DNA of 64,000 nucleotides, taken from positions 457,812,310 through 457,876,309 of the forward strand of contig CM060912.1 of assembly GCA_030737875.1 (NCBI GenBank), given 5' to 3'. The stretch comes from Allium sativum (Eukaryota; Streptophyta; Magnoliopsida; Asparagales; Amaryllidaceae). Shown one piece after another: positions 22,678 through 33,060 of the stretch; the first letter of the stretch is position 1; each line of letters starts with the position of its first letter. The notes beneath the pieces are model-generated. The model did no database searches. It was not told where the DNA came from and worked only from the letters and a program-made list of their open reading frames with translations. The position numbers were made by a program, and so were the translations under genes.

Positions 22678-23998
22678 ATGGCTGAAGATCTTAACATTCC
22701 GAGTGTGACGATACCAGTATGGTATAGGAGATTGATGGAGGCTAGGGCCGCCGCTACGGGGTCAGCAAATGTTACTCCACCACCCGTTGCACCCAATCTT
22801 CCTCCCCCTCCTCCTCCTCGCACGGATACATTTGCTAAGACTTGCAAGGAATTTAAGGCTATGGGAGGGAAATCTTTTCAAGGATCAGAAACTTTCGTAG
22901 AAGCTAGGGATTGGCTTAAGGAGACGGAAGAGTTGATAGACATCTTTGAGATGGAAGAAGGAAAGAAAGTTAAGTTAGCTGCTTGGTTAATGAAGGGAGA
23001 GGCCTCGTTCTGGTGGGAGGTCACTAATGGAGAACGCCTTGTTGACTCTTGGGCAGATTTCAGGCAAAGGTTTGGGGCTAAGTTTCTCTCAAGAGCGGAA
23101 GAAAATATGTACATGGAAAGGTTCTTGACTCTAAAGCAAGGAAACTTATCGGTGAAGGAATATGTCAACAAATTTAATCAATTGGCAAGGTTTGGCATGT
23201 ACATGGTGAATACTCCGGAGAAGAAAGCTTTGAGGTTCGTTAAAGGCTTGAACGAACCGATGCATGGAGTGGCTATGTCTCACATCCCTATGGGGGCCAC
23301 TTTTGAGAAGCTAGTAGACATGACACTTATGCATGCGGAAGAGAAGGGTCCCAATGCTAATAAGGCACCCGAAAAGAAAGGAGATCAGAAGAAACCTCAA
23401 CAACAGCAAAGCAAGGGAGGGAAAGGCAACGGTGGCAAGGGAAAGAAGAAGTGCTTCAATTGCGGGACACCAGGCCACCTAAGCAAAGATTGTCGGAAGA
23501 AGAAGAAGACTGGCTGCTTCCACTGTGGCGAAGCAGGGCATCTAGTGAAGGACTGCCCTAAGAAGGGGCAGAGGACGGGATCTACCTCTGGAGGACAGGT
23601 GCAAGCTCTTATGGCACCAAGTCAGGCAAGGGGGCAAGTTCAAGCTCCCGCAGTTCCACCGATTCAGGAGAGAGGTAGAATTATTTCCGTTGAAAGTTTA
23701 GTCTTTCTGTTTGATCATCCTGTCCGTACTTTATTCGACTCTGGCGCATCGCATTCGTTTATCTCATCATCATTAGTTGAGTCACTGCACTTAGACACCA
23801 GTTTAGTAGATGATCCCTTAGTTGTTTCAAACCCAATTGGGGGCTCCACTTATTTGTCCATGATGTGTTTGGGTTTGAAGATTTCCATACTTAGCGTTGA
23901 GTTTAGATGTGATGCTTTTGTTTTGGGCTTCACGGGCTATGGGTTGATTTTGGGCATGGACTGGTTATCCAGTAATGGTGCCGTTCTTGATTGTGAAA
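22678..23998 (+). CDS. gag-pol: Element A Gag-protease, 5' part of split Gag-Pol
   Basis: ATG at 22678 (MAEDLNIP) is chosen because B and E start their Gag at the matching place. Residues 1-50 are Pro-rich. About 70-220 is the retrotransposon Gag fold (GEASFWWEV, DFRQRFGAKF, LKQG). Two CCHC zinc knuckles at about 259-272 ([14 protein letters not shown]) and 280-293 ([14 protein letters not shown]) bind RNA. The aspartic protease active site DSGAS begins near residue 354. The frame is open up to the insertion of element B at 23999, where it runs into the LTR and stops at 24001-24003. It continues in frame at 46006. Gag packages element RNA into cytoplasmic particles; the protease cleaves the polyprotein. 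Confidence 0.9.
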
Positions 23999-24274
23999 TG
24001 TAACACCCCGAATTTTCTATTAACACTAAAGTTGCTAAAATAATAATAAGTGTGTAAGAGAGGGGATGTATCTAATATGAATATAAAGATATTAATAAGT
24101 ATGTAAGAGAGGGGATGTATCTATTATGAATATAAAAATATTAATAAGTGTGTGAGAGAGGGGATGTATCTAATATGTATATAAAAACAATAATAAGTAA
24201 AGGGGGATGTATCTAATATGTACATTGTAGAAAATATATATATATTTATGACATGAATAGAAGTTTATTAATAT

Positions 24275-24307
24275 GCTGAGTCACTTCTGACTCATTGCTG
24301 AGTCAAC
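24275..24307. promoter_or_regulatory. TGAGTCA box cluster, B U3
   Basis: Three TGAGTCA/TGACTCA boxes within 33 bp, about 80-110 bp upstream of the TATA box. The sequence matches the bZIP/GCN4-type site. The 3' LTR (43352-43394) has an extra GCTGAGTGTTT unit. Confidence 0.65.
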
Positions 24308-24385
24308 AAGATAAACCCCATCTTGTCTGAACGGCTGCGGTTATTTCTAGGTTAAATCTAATGGCCTAAATGAATTCTAAAAATC

Positions 24386-24393
24386 TATAAATA
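24386..24393 (+). promoter_or_regulatory. TATA box of B 5' LTR
   Basis: TATAAATA preceded by AAAAATC, about 388 bp into the LTR. Followed by leader sequence and the donor at 24571. Confidence 0.8.
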
Positions 24394-24570
24394 AGTGGGT
24401 AGACCCTAGACCTAAATCACTTGTAAAATTAGAGAAGCTACCGTCATGCTGCTGCCATGGAGTTCAGCATAGCCGTCACAAATTAAGAAGAGGAAGCCTA
24501 ATCATCTACAACTAAATCTACACAAATCAAATCAAAAGATCTCTCTTTCTCTAATTCTTTTCTTTTGTTG

Positions 24571-26560
24571 GTGAGTATGATGATTCTCACAAGACTATTA
24601 CAAACTAATTTGACTCAGTTATGAATGGATCACAAGAAAGTGATGTGATTTGTAATTGTAAATTCTATATATTGTGGATCTCTTATCATGTTATTATGTT
24701 GTCGTATGATGTAAATTATATATGCTATGTCATGCTATGTTGTAAATTCTCTTATGCTATGTCGTGCTATGTTGAGAATCATGTCAAGCTATGTTATACT
24801 ATCATACTATGCCATGTTATAAATCATGCTATATTATGTTGAAAAATCATGTTGTTGGATCATGCTTAAAGTTATGTTTTTTTTCTTAATTTAAATGGAT
24901 CTTGTTTATGGGAATTTGCCTATTAGGTTAGGTGTACCCATAAACTTGAAACTATAATTAAATAAAACTTGATTATGGGAATTTGCCTATTGAGTTAGGT
25001 GTACCCATATAAAACCATGTTGTTAAAAAAATTAGATGATGTTGATTCACACATGTTCATATGTAAGTTTATGAAAATTGATTGAGATTATATTAGGTGA
25101 ATTTTGAACAAGTTGACACCTTTAGGTCCATGACATGTATAATCTATGCAAGTTGGACATATGCAAGTTTCACCCCTTATTATGATTCATTTGGTCACAT
25201 ATACATGTTGTTATTATGATAATCTCTTTTATGCTATGAGTTAGGCTATTCGAGTCTAACATATATTTTGCGAATAAACGTTCAAACGTGGGGTAGGGGT
25301 AATATTAGGAATTAATAAATTGGGTGCAATTTTGTAAGATTTTGCATACCATGAATGGATGTCCGTAATTGAGTCAATTATGGACATTGTTAAAAATTGG
25401 AAGTAATTAATAATTCAAGTAGGGAATTATTAAAATTGGGGGAAAGTGGATTATTATTAATAATCAATGCTTAGGACACGAGGTTGGACCCGTTTGTGAT
25501 GTAAACCTGCCCGGACCCGCCCGGCAAATCCAGTAGTCACAAATGTCGGCCCAATGTGAGAGGTCCTAGGCCCAAACTAAAGCATAACAGTTGTAAAGAC
25601 ACGAGGTTAGACTCTTTTATGGTGTAAGACTGCCCGGACCCGCCCGGCAAATCCAGCTGCCATAAATGCCAGTCTAATGTGAGAGGTCTTTATGAGGTTA
25701 TGGCCTTAATGAACTAAGAAATACTTAACCAGATAATCATGTAAGGTGGGACATGGGGGTTAAGTAGGTGCCTTGGGTGGCATGAGGAATCTGGTGGTTG
25801 CCTTTAGAGGCATTTGAAATACGATTAGACTTAACCAAACACACATGTAAATGAACATGACTAAGTGGGTTAAGTGGGATGGACTAATGGGGACAAGCTT
25901 AGGTGGAATGCTTGTGGTAAATAGTGGGGGTCCATTTCAACCAGTATCCCAAAACGTATCTTTGTGGGCTCGACCCAAGTCGAGGACGGGACACGCATAC
26001 TGGGTTTGACTATAAGAGGCCAAAACAGGGAGCGGTGGCAACGCAAGTCCAACGGGTTTCATAGGCGTGTGTGGACCCGGGCTGGTAGGTAAAACGTTGT
26101 TGCATCGTGTAGGTATAAGCCGTGCATGTCCGTTGTATCAGGTTGCCACTTTAGGGGAGTGATACACCCCACTGTGGGGCCAGCACGGGTATCTACGAGT
26201 TAGGGAGCCGATCGAATAATGGGAAGTAGGGTACACCTAGTGGAGATAGGGGCAGGCGGCACCTATGTAGTCAGCTAGGGGTATGTAAAGCCATTGGGAA
26301 AGTTTCTAAGTGAAGCTAAGTGGGATGAATCTTTAGGGTGACTGGTGTGGTAGAGTATGGTGTTTATCCTTTAGTATTTAGGAGCGCCTATAACGTTGCC
26401 TTTAGCGATTGTCTATGTCCTTAATCTGCTCTTCATAGACATTTTCTTGTTTTCCAGCTTATGCCTTAGTCCAGTTATTTTGGTAATAGTATTGTAGAAT
26501 TATCATATTCACCAGACTTTATGTCTGACCCCCTCTTTTCCATCCTTTTTCTCCCTTCAG
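24571..26560 (+). other. Predicted LTR intron, element B
   Basis: Donor TTTTGTTG|GTGAGTATGA lies about 180 bp after the TATA box. The acceptor is a polypyrimidine run TTTTTCTCCCTTCAG|GTCC at 26560. The span is 1,990 nt and contains all hairpins and the stem-loop pair. AATAAA lies downstream, so the intron would sit within the R region. Prediction from splice-site sequence only. Confidence 0.5.
25469..25692 (+). other. Paired three-tier stem-loops in B 5' LTR
   Basis: Unit 1 (25469-25571): outer CTTAGGAC/GTCCTAGG, inner TTTGTGA/TCACAAA. Unit 2 (25593-25692): outer TAAAGAC/GTCTTTA, middle TTAGACT/AGTCTAA, inner TTTATGG/CCATAAA. Apical TGCCCGGACCCGCCCGGCA in both. The 3' LTR copies are at 44556-44658 and 44681-44779. 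Confidence 0.85.
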
Positions 26561-26915
26561 GTCCGCAGGTTGGGCCAAGTTCTAGTGGAGTCTAGTTGGA
26601 TCGCTTATCTTCTGGAAAGCTTGGACTGCTGAAGTAAAGTCCAGCTTGTTATCTTTCTTTTTAATGGCTATTCATGTAATGGGATTATGTACTTGTTTTA
26701 TCAAGATAGATATTGTACTTGACATTGAATATGGTGTTATGATGTAATCAAACATGTTTTGACTTCTGCTACAATGAAATAAAGTTTTTGAATTTCCAAG
26801 TACTATTTTATATCTGTCTTGTTGTAATTTTACTGTTCTATATTCACTTAAAACCTCCATGGAAGTTAATGCATTCCCTTTGTGAGTGACATTAGTGGAC
26901 GTGGGGTGTTACACG

Positions 26916-26927
26916 TGGTATCAGAGC
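26916..26927 (+). other. Primer-binding site of element B
   Basis: TGGTATCAGAGC, an exact initiator-Met-tRNA site two bases after the LTR end. Confidence 0.92.
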
Positions 26928-27132
26928 ATAAGGTTACCAGAACAGATAATTTTTTTTTTTTTTAGAAAAATATTTTTTTTCTAAAGTATTTTTGGAAGAA
27001 GTGCTTTCAAAAAAAAAAAAAAAAACATGTTATTTAAAGAGAGTTTTTATGAAAAACATAATCCCAAATAGCCACATCCTTATCTTTATCTTTCGAATTC
27101 TCCATTTTGAATCTTTCCTTTTTCGTTTCAGC

Positions 27133-27581
27133 ATGGCTGAAGATCTTAATCTCCCAGAAGGTGTGACGATTCCAGGGTGGTTTAGGAGATACTTAGAGGC
27201 TAGGGCCACCACTGCAGGCCCAGCGGATACTCCTCCACCCCTAGTTGCACCCATTCCTCCTCCTCCTCCTCCTCCTTCTCGTGTTGACACTTTTGCAAAG
27301 ACGTGCAAGGAATTCAAGGCTATGGGAGGAAAAACTTTTCAAGGGACTGAGACGTTTGTGGAGGCCAGAGATTGGCTTAAGGAGACTGAGGAATTGTTGG
27401 ATATCTTTGAAGTGGAAGATGGGAGGAAAGTCCGTTTAGCTGCTTGGTTAATGAAGGGAGAGGCCTCGTTTTGGTGGGAGGTCACTAACGGGGAACGTCC
27501 AGTTGATTCATGGGCGGATTTCAGACGAAGGTTTGAGGTAAAGTTTCTTTCAAGGGCAGAGGAGAACTTAAATATGGAAAA
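27133..27581 (+). CDS. gag-pol: Element B Gag, N-terminal part of split Gag-Pol
   Basis: ATG at 27133 (MAEDLNLP). An upstream in-frame ATG at 26992 comes from the A/T-rich leader and is not used in A. Residues 1-55 are Pro-rich (IPPPPPPP). From about 70 the Gag fold begins (GEASFWWEV, DFRRRFEVKF). The frame is broken at residue 149 by element C (TSD GAAAA) and runs into C LTR sequence, stopping at 27666. Across the insertion the frame resumes correctly at 38626, so the pre-insertion gene was open here. Confidence 0.9.
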
Positions 27582-29006
27582 TGTAACACCCCACACCCGC
27601 TATAGTCACTCACTAAGGGAATGCCATAGCATCGGTGGAGTATTTTTAGTGAGTATAGAACAGTAAAATTACAACAAGACAGATATAATGTAATACTTGA
27701 AAATTTAAAACATCATCTCATAGCAGCGGAAAGTAAAACATGTTTGGTTACATCATAAAACCATAACAAGAGTCAAGTACAAAATATCCATCCTGAATAA
27801 AATAAGTACATAATCCCACTACTCATAACAAATAGCCATAACAGAAAAGATAAGATAAGCTGAGCTCTACATCTACGGTCCAAGCTCCAAGAGATAGATA
27901 AAGCAAACTGATCAAAGCCCACTAGCACTAGGCCCAACCTGAGGACCTGAAGGAAAAAGATAAAAACAACGGGGGTCAGACATAAGCCTGAGTGAACCCT
28001 ATCTCCTTAATAATACAATTATTAAAGTAATTAGGGTATGATATGAACTCGGTATGGTATCTTTGGGGATAATGACTACACTAAGTTGCCCACGAACACA
28101 GGACGAACTAAGATAACCGTAAAGACGCATCTACCCACCCAAGGATAATTACTAACTGCACCACACCAGTCACTCCTACTCAAAGGTTGATCCCACCCAA
28201 GGATATCAAAGATAGATATAACCAGTAGTTTCCTGTACCCTAGTTGACTACATAGGTGCCGTCTGCCCCTATCTCTACTAGGTGTACCCCACTACCCCAA
28301 GCGATCGGCTCCCTAACGTAGATACCCGTGCTGGTCCCACAGTGGGGTGTATCACTCCCCTAAAGTGGCTACCCAATACTATCAACGGTGCACGGCTTTA
28401 TATCTACACGATGCAACAACGGCTTATCTACCAGCCCGGGCCCACACACGCATATGAAACCCGTTGGACTTGCGTTGCCACCGCTACCCCGTTTTGGCCT
28501 CTTATAATCAAGCCCAATATGCGTGTCCCGTCACTCGACATGGGTCGAGCCCACAAAGATACGTTTGGGATATTGGTTGAAACGGGCCCCCACAAGCTAC
28601 TACTTAAGCTTGTCATTTTATCTAGTGCATTCCACTTAACCCCTTTTTATAATCATGCCCCCTTACATGTTAAGGTTTGGTTAAGTCATCCAATTATATT
28701 ACAATTGCCACTTAAGGCACCCACTAGATTTCCGCATGCCACCCAAGGCACTTACTTGATTCCCCCATGCCACCCAAGGCACTTACTTAACCCTTTAATC
28801 ATGTTTAGTTACATGTTCCACTCTGGTTAAGTATTCTAATCGTATTTTCTATTGCCACCCAAGGCAACCCACTAGTTTTCTCATGCCACCCAAGGCACCC
28901 CCACTAGTTACTACATGCCACCCAAGGCACCCACTTAACCCCTCATGTCCCACTACATGCTAATATGGTTAAGTGTTTCTTAATTAATTAAGACCGTGAT
29001 CTCCCA

Positions 29007-29231
29007 TAAAGACCTCCCACATTAGACTGGCTGTTATGACCGCCTGGTTAAGCCGGTAGGGTCCGGGCAGTCTTACGTCATAACAGAGTCTAACCTCGTG
29101 TCTTTACTTTAATCACGTATTTAATTTGTGCCTAAGACCTCTCACATTAGACTGGCTGTTATGACCGCCTGGTTAAGCCGGTAGGGTCCGGGCAGTCTTA
29201 CGTCATAACAGAGCCTAACCTCGTGTCTTAG
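29007..29231 (-). other. Paired three-tier stem-loops in C 3' LTR
   Basis: Units at 29007-29106 (outer TAAAGAC/GTCTTTA) and 29132-29231 (outer CTAAGAC/GTCTTAG). Both have the same 9-bp inner stem TGTTATGAC/GTCATAACA and an identical apical region, so the two units of this family have been homogenised internally. The other LTR has them at 36417-36516 and 36542-36641. Confidence 0.85.
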
Positions 29232-29820
29232 TCGATTAATTACACCTAATTAATCACCCCCATATTAATTATCCCTAATTAATATCAATTTATTCATAAC
29301 ATGGGTAGACCTAACTCAATAGGTAAATTCCCATGGGGTAGACCTAACTCAATAGGTAAATTCCCACTTATGTTAATTAATTTTTTATGGTATGCTTAAT
29401 CATACCCATTTCAACATACTTTTAATTAACATATTAATTAACCCCATCGTTCCCCACGTAAATCGTCATTATGACATAATAAAGGGAAGATTTACCACAC
29501 ATAACATGGGTTTAGCATATAACTTTATCATGGGTTAAGAGGATGTCAACTTGCATATATGAGCATGTATTAACCCAACTATATTCAACCCAAACTTGCA
29601 TATTATCAAACATGTGTCTTACATAACATGTTGCATATGAACTTACATATCATCAAACATGTGATTTGCATAACATGTTGCATATGAACTTACATATCAT
29701 CATACATGTGATTTGCATAACATGTAGAACTTGCATTTTAGCATATACTTAACTTGCATAAGCACTCACATACTTGCATAAGCATTCATATACTTGCATA
29801 AGCTTGCATATCATGTTAAA

Positions 29821-30390
29821 CTTGCATTTCAACATATACATAACTTGCATAAACATTCACATACTTGCATAGGCTTGCATATTATGTTAGACTTGCATTT
29901 CAACATATACATAACTTGCATAAACATTCACATACTTGCATAGGCTTGCATATTATGTTAAACTTGCATTTCAACATATACATAACTTGCATAAACATTC
30001 ACATACTTGCATAGGCTTGCATATTATGTTAAACTTGCATTTCAACATATACATAACTTGCATAAACATTCACATACTTGCATAGGCTTGCATATTATGT
30101 TAAACTTGCATTTCAACATATACATAACTTGCATAAACATTCACATACTTGCATAGGCTTGCATATTATGTTAAACTTGCATTTCAACATATACATAACT
30201 TGCATAAACATTCATATACTTGCATAAGCTTGCATATTATGTTAAACTTGCATTTCAACATATACATAACTTGCATAAACATTCATATACTTGCATAAGC
30301 TTGCATATTATGTTAAACTTGCATTTCAACATATACATAACTTGCATAAACATTCATATACTTGCATAAGATGTTAAACATGCATATAAG
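29821..30390 (-). repeat. 71-bp tandem repeat, eight copies, C LTR
   Basis: Exact 71-bp spacing of units beginning CTTGCATTTCAACATATAC and carrying several TTGCATAA and CTTGCATA words. The same array is at 37231-37800 in the other LTR. Confidence 0.9.
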
Positions 30391-31211
30391 CATATACATG
30401 ACTTGCATAAGTACTCACATACTTGCATAACATGTTTGCATAATGGATCCATATTCACTTAGTGTTTTGCATCATAAACATCATGAAACAACTTGCATAA
30501 AAATATCATGATTACATATTATGAAACTTGCATGACATAAGGCATATAACTTTGCAAAACACATAATATTCACTACATCAAGCTTGCATAAATATATGGA
30601 TCCACAAACATAGCCATACTTTATCACATCTTATCATAATCAATTCAATAATTGATTATTAAGGGGATAGAAGCTCACCAAAACAAGATTAGCAAGTTAA
30701 ATGAAGCAAATCCCAATGATTAAGTAGAAGAAGATGTAGATTAGTTTGCAAACCCTCTTAGGATTTTTAGTGGAGGCTCTCCAATTTTCTAAGTGGTGGC
30801 ATAATGGCCTTAGATCTATTTTTGGTAAGGATAAGGGGGTATTAGGGTGTATATATAGATTAGTTAGATGTTTTAGGACCATAGAATATACCCTAGAACC
30901 AATCCTAGCCTTTAAAGCATGTCTTGGGGAAGAAGTCAAGTGTAGGAACCATTTAGGGCCCAAAAAAAAACAGCCCAAAACTCATCCCGGGCCTCAAAAC
31001 ATGAGCAGTTTTCGTTTTTGATTTTTCGTGAAACTTTGACGGGCCATAACTTGGTCATACGGACTCCGATTTACGAAAACTCGGACTCTATTTCGCGTAT
31101 TTTTCCGAGACGAACGCAATGGCACAGCCCGTTTCCCCTGATTCAGAATATTAAATTTAATTCTGCTCTGATTTATGTTATAACAAGTTATTTAACATAC
31201 GGGGTGTTACA

Positions 31212-31224
31212 TTCTCCCCTACTT
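31212..31224 (-). other. Polypurine tract of element C
   Basis: Minus strand GTAGGGGAGAA directly before the 3' LTR. Next to it (31229-31246) is the perfect hairpin GATTTCG-GGGA-CGAAATC. Confidence 0.85.
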
Positions 31225-31690
31225 AAAGGATTTCGTCCCCGAAATCTCTAAGTCAAGAAGAACGTATCCTACCAACCAAACAACCATCTACTCAACCATC
31301 AAACACTGGCATCCATTGTCCTTAAAGTTTCTAATGCTGTATGAACATATGCAAAAAGTGTGTGTATATGTTCCCTATCTAATGCAAAATCAGGCGGTCT
31401 GCTGATTCAGTTGACCTCCTTAATGCAAACCATGATAGTGCCATGCATCCAATATGTATGCGAAAGAACCCTATCGACACATACTATTTCTACATGCGTG
31501 CACAATCATTCACCGAATAAATGCATCATCCATATGATAGCACAACCATCATACATCCATTAATATAGCTACCTACACACATTTATATGCAATATGCAAT
31601 ATGAAGTGATTGAGCCGATCTAGTGCCTAAAGTGTGTGTATATGCATCCACGAGCAACCACTAGCAAACACTTGCATCCACTTGCATCCA
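31225..31690 (-). other. Element C 3' untranslated region
   Basis: Non-coding region between pol and the polypurine tract, shared in outline with A, B, D and E (GATCGGCTCAATCACTTCAT, TGCATATTGCATAT). Holds the hairpin GGTCAACTGA/TCAGCAGACC at 31396-31416. Confidence 0.7.
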
Positions 31691-32488
31691 TCAATCATAA
31701 CATGTCTCAAACACATGTTTCAACCATAGGTTTACCCTATCTAAAAGGTCAAAGGTGCTAACGAGAGGACATACTAAGGACAAGATAAGTACAAGATAGG
31801 CAATAAAGGAGAAGTTAAAGAACATACTCTCGAAAAGAAAAGGGTACAAAGAACGCATCTTCGCTTCCGTCTCCCAAGTAGCATTGCTCTCGTCATCTCC
31901 CCATTGCACTTTGACTAGCTGAACCTCTCTGTTTCTCAACTTCTTAATCTCTGACCCAAGGATGCGAGTAGGAGCTCGTCGAATAGTCGCATCATGCTCT
32001 GCTTCCACTTCTCTAAGCAAACTTGGCTCTACCACCTCTGTGGTCTTATGTAGGCACTTCCTCCCATGGAATACATCATGTACACTACTAAGTCTGTCGG
32101 GCAGCTCCACCAATGGAAGATGCTCCTCCCATGTACCTCCAAAATCCAAGATACATAGCCTCAAAAGGTCTTCTAAAATATGATTCACCCTCTCGGTCTG
32201 GCCGTCCGTCTGAGGATGATATGCGGTACTCAAACGCAACTGAGTCCCTACCGCCTTTTGCAAACTCTTCCAAAACTCTCTAGTGAAGATAGGATCTCGA
32301 TCACTCACTATACTGGAGGGTACCCGATGCAATCGAACTATCTCTCGAAGATATACAAAAGCTAGCCATGGAGCAGTCCACTTACTCTTCACAGGTATGA
32401 AATGGGTGTTCTTAGTAAGTCTGTCTACCACCACCCAAATTCCTGTATTACTCTTTCTCGATCTGGGTAACCTGTCAATAAAATCCAA
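31691..32488 (-). pseudogene. Element C integrase core fused to chromodomain
   Basis: 265-aa minus-strand frame. It carries the integrase catalytic motifs: Asp in MDFIDRLPRS, Asp in SDRDPIF, Glu in TDGQTERVN. After EEHLPLVE it jumps to PDRLSSVHDVFH: compared with A, 375 bp (125 codons) are missing between two GTGGAGTT words, so the frame is kept. The end is a complete chromodomain ([15 protein letters not shown]). Integration proteins with this deletion would lack the segment after the catalytic core. Upstream pol is broken, so it is not expressed as a polyprotein. Confidence 0.85.
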
Positions 32489-33060
32489 CGAGACGCTGTC
32501 CCACTTTCATTGCGGAACCTCCAATGGGTGAAGCAACCCACCTGGTTTCTTTCGCTCCGTCTTCACTCGTTGGCACACCAAGCATCGAGCGACATGCTCG
32601 GCCACATCTTTCTTCATACCGGCCCAGAAGAAAGCCCTCTTCATGTCTTGGTACATCTTACCCCCACCGGGATGAATGGTCATCCTAAAACGGTGTGCGT
32701 CATCAAGAATAGCCTTCCTCAAACCCTCGTCCTGCGGTACACAAAGTCTACTGTCTCTACGCAAGCACCCTCTATCATCTAGGGTGTACCTACTCAAATG
32801 GCTGGACGACTCCCCCCCTTATGAGCTTCTCTACTAACTCAACCAACTGTGGGTCGCCCCTCTGTGCTTCTCCAATCCGCCCCAAAACAGTAGGTCTAAC
32901 TTCCAAAGAAGCTAGCAAACCGGGTACAAAGTCAACGGAAGGTCTAAAGTCAAACTTAGAAATAAACTCTAAGCTCTGTCGTTCAACGAACAATGAACTC
33001 AAGGACAACCTTTTTCTACTTAAGGTGTCCGTTACCATGTTACCCTTACTCATAGGATGC
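32489..33060 (-). pseudogene. Element C RNase H end and integrase zinc finger
   Basis: Frames 33053-32790 ([14 protein letters not shown], the end of RNase H and linker) and 32797-32507 (integrase HHCC: ...TIHPGGGKMYQDMK... with CLVCQRVK) are offset by a frameshift near 32790-32800. Almost all of RNase H upstream is deleted. Confidence 0.8.

Larger units (their letters stand above)
23999..26913 (+). repeat. 5' LTR of element B
   Basis: TGTAACACCCCG...GGGGTGTTACA. It lacks the U3 block shared by A, C and E. Instead it starts with tandem units containing AGAGAGGGGATGTATCTA; this copy has one unit more than the 3' LTR. It holds TGAGTCA/TGACTCA boxes (24275-24307), TATAAATA (24386), two hairpin units (24910-24940, 24977-25007), paired stem-loops (25469-25692), the CTCGAC-CCAA-GTCGAG block, a splice acceptor (26560) and AATAAA near 26785. 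ORFs inside are not genes. Confidence 0.92.
27582..31211 (-). repeat. 3' LTR of element C
   Basis: Same module order as A in reverse: acceptor (27947), GCCACCCAAGGCAC repeats (about 28720-28935), paired stem-loops (29007-29231), two hairpin units (29303-29332, 29336-29367), eight 71-bp TGCAAGTT-type repeats (29821-30390), TATA (30849-30858) and the conserved U3 block (31042-31136). No GTCGAC cluster. The 182-aa plus-strand frame at 28282-28830 is antisense to the LTR and not a gene; its identical twin is at 35692-36240. Confidence 0.92.

Noticed and set aside
28282..28830. 182-aa plus-strand ORF, identical copy at 35692-36240
   Set aside because: It lies antisense within both LTRs of element C, matches no known protein and is explained by LTR identity.
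29740..30390. Regular repeats that look CRISPR-like
   Set aside because: Contiguous 71-bp tandem repeats without unique spacers, in a plant LTR.
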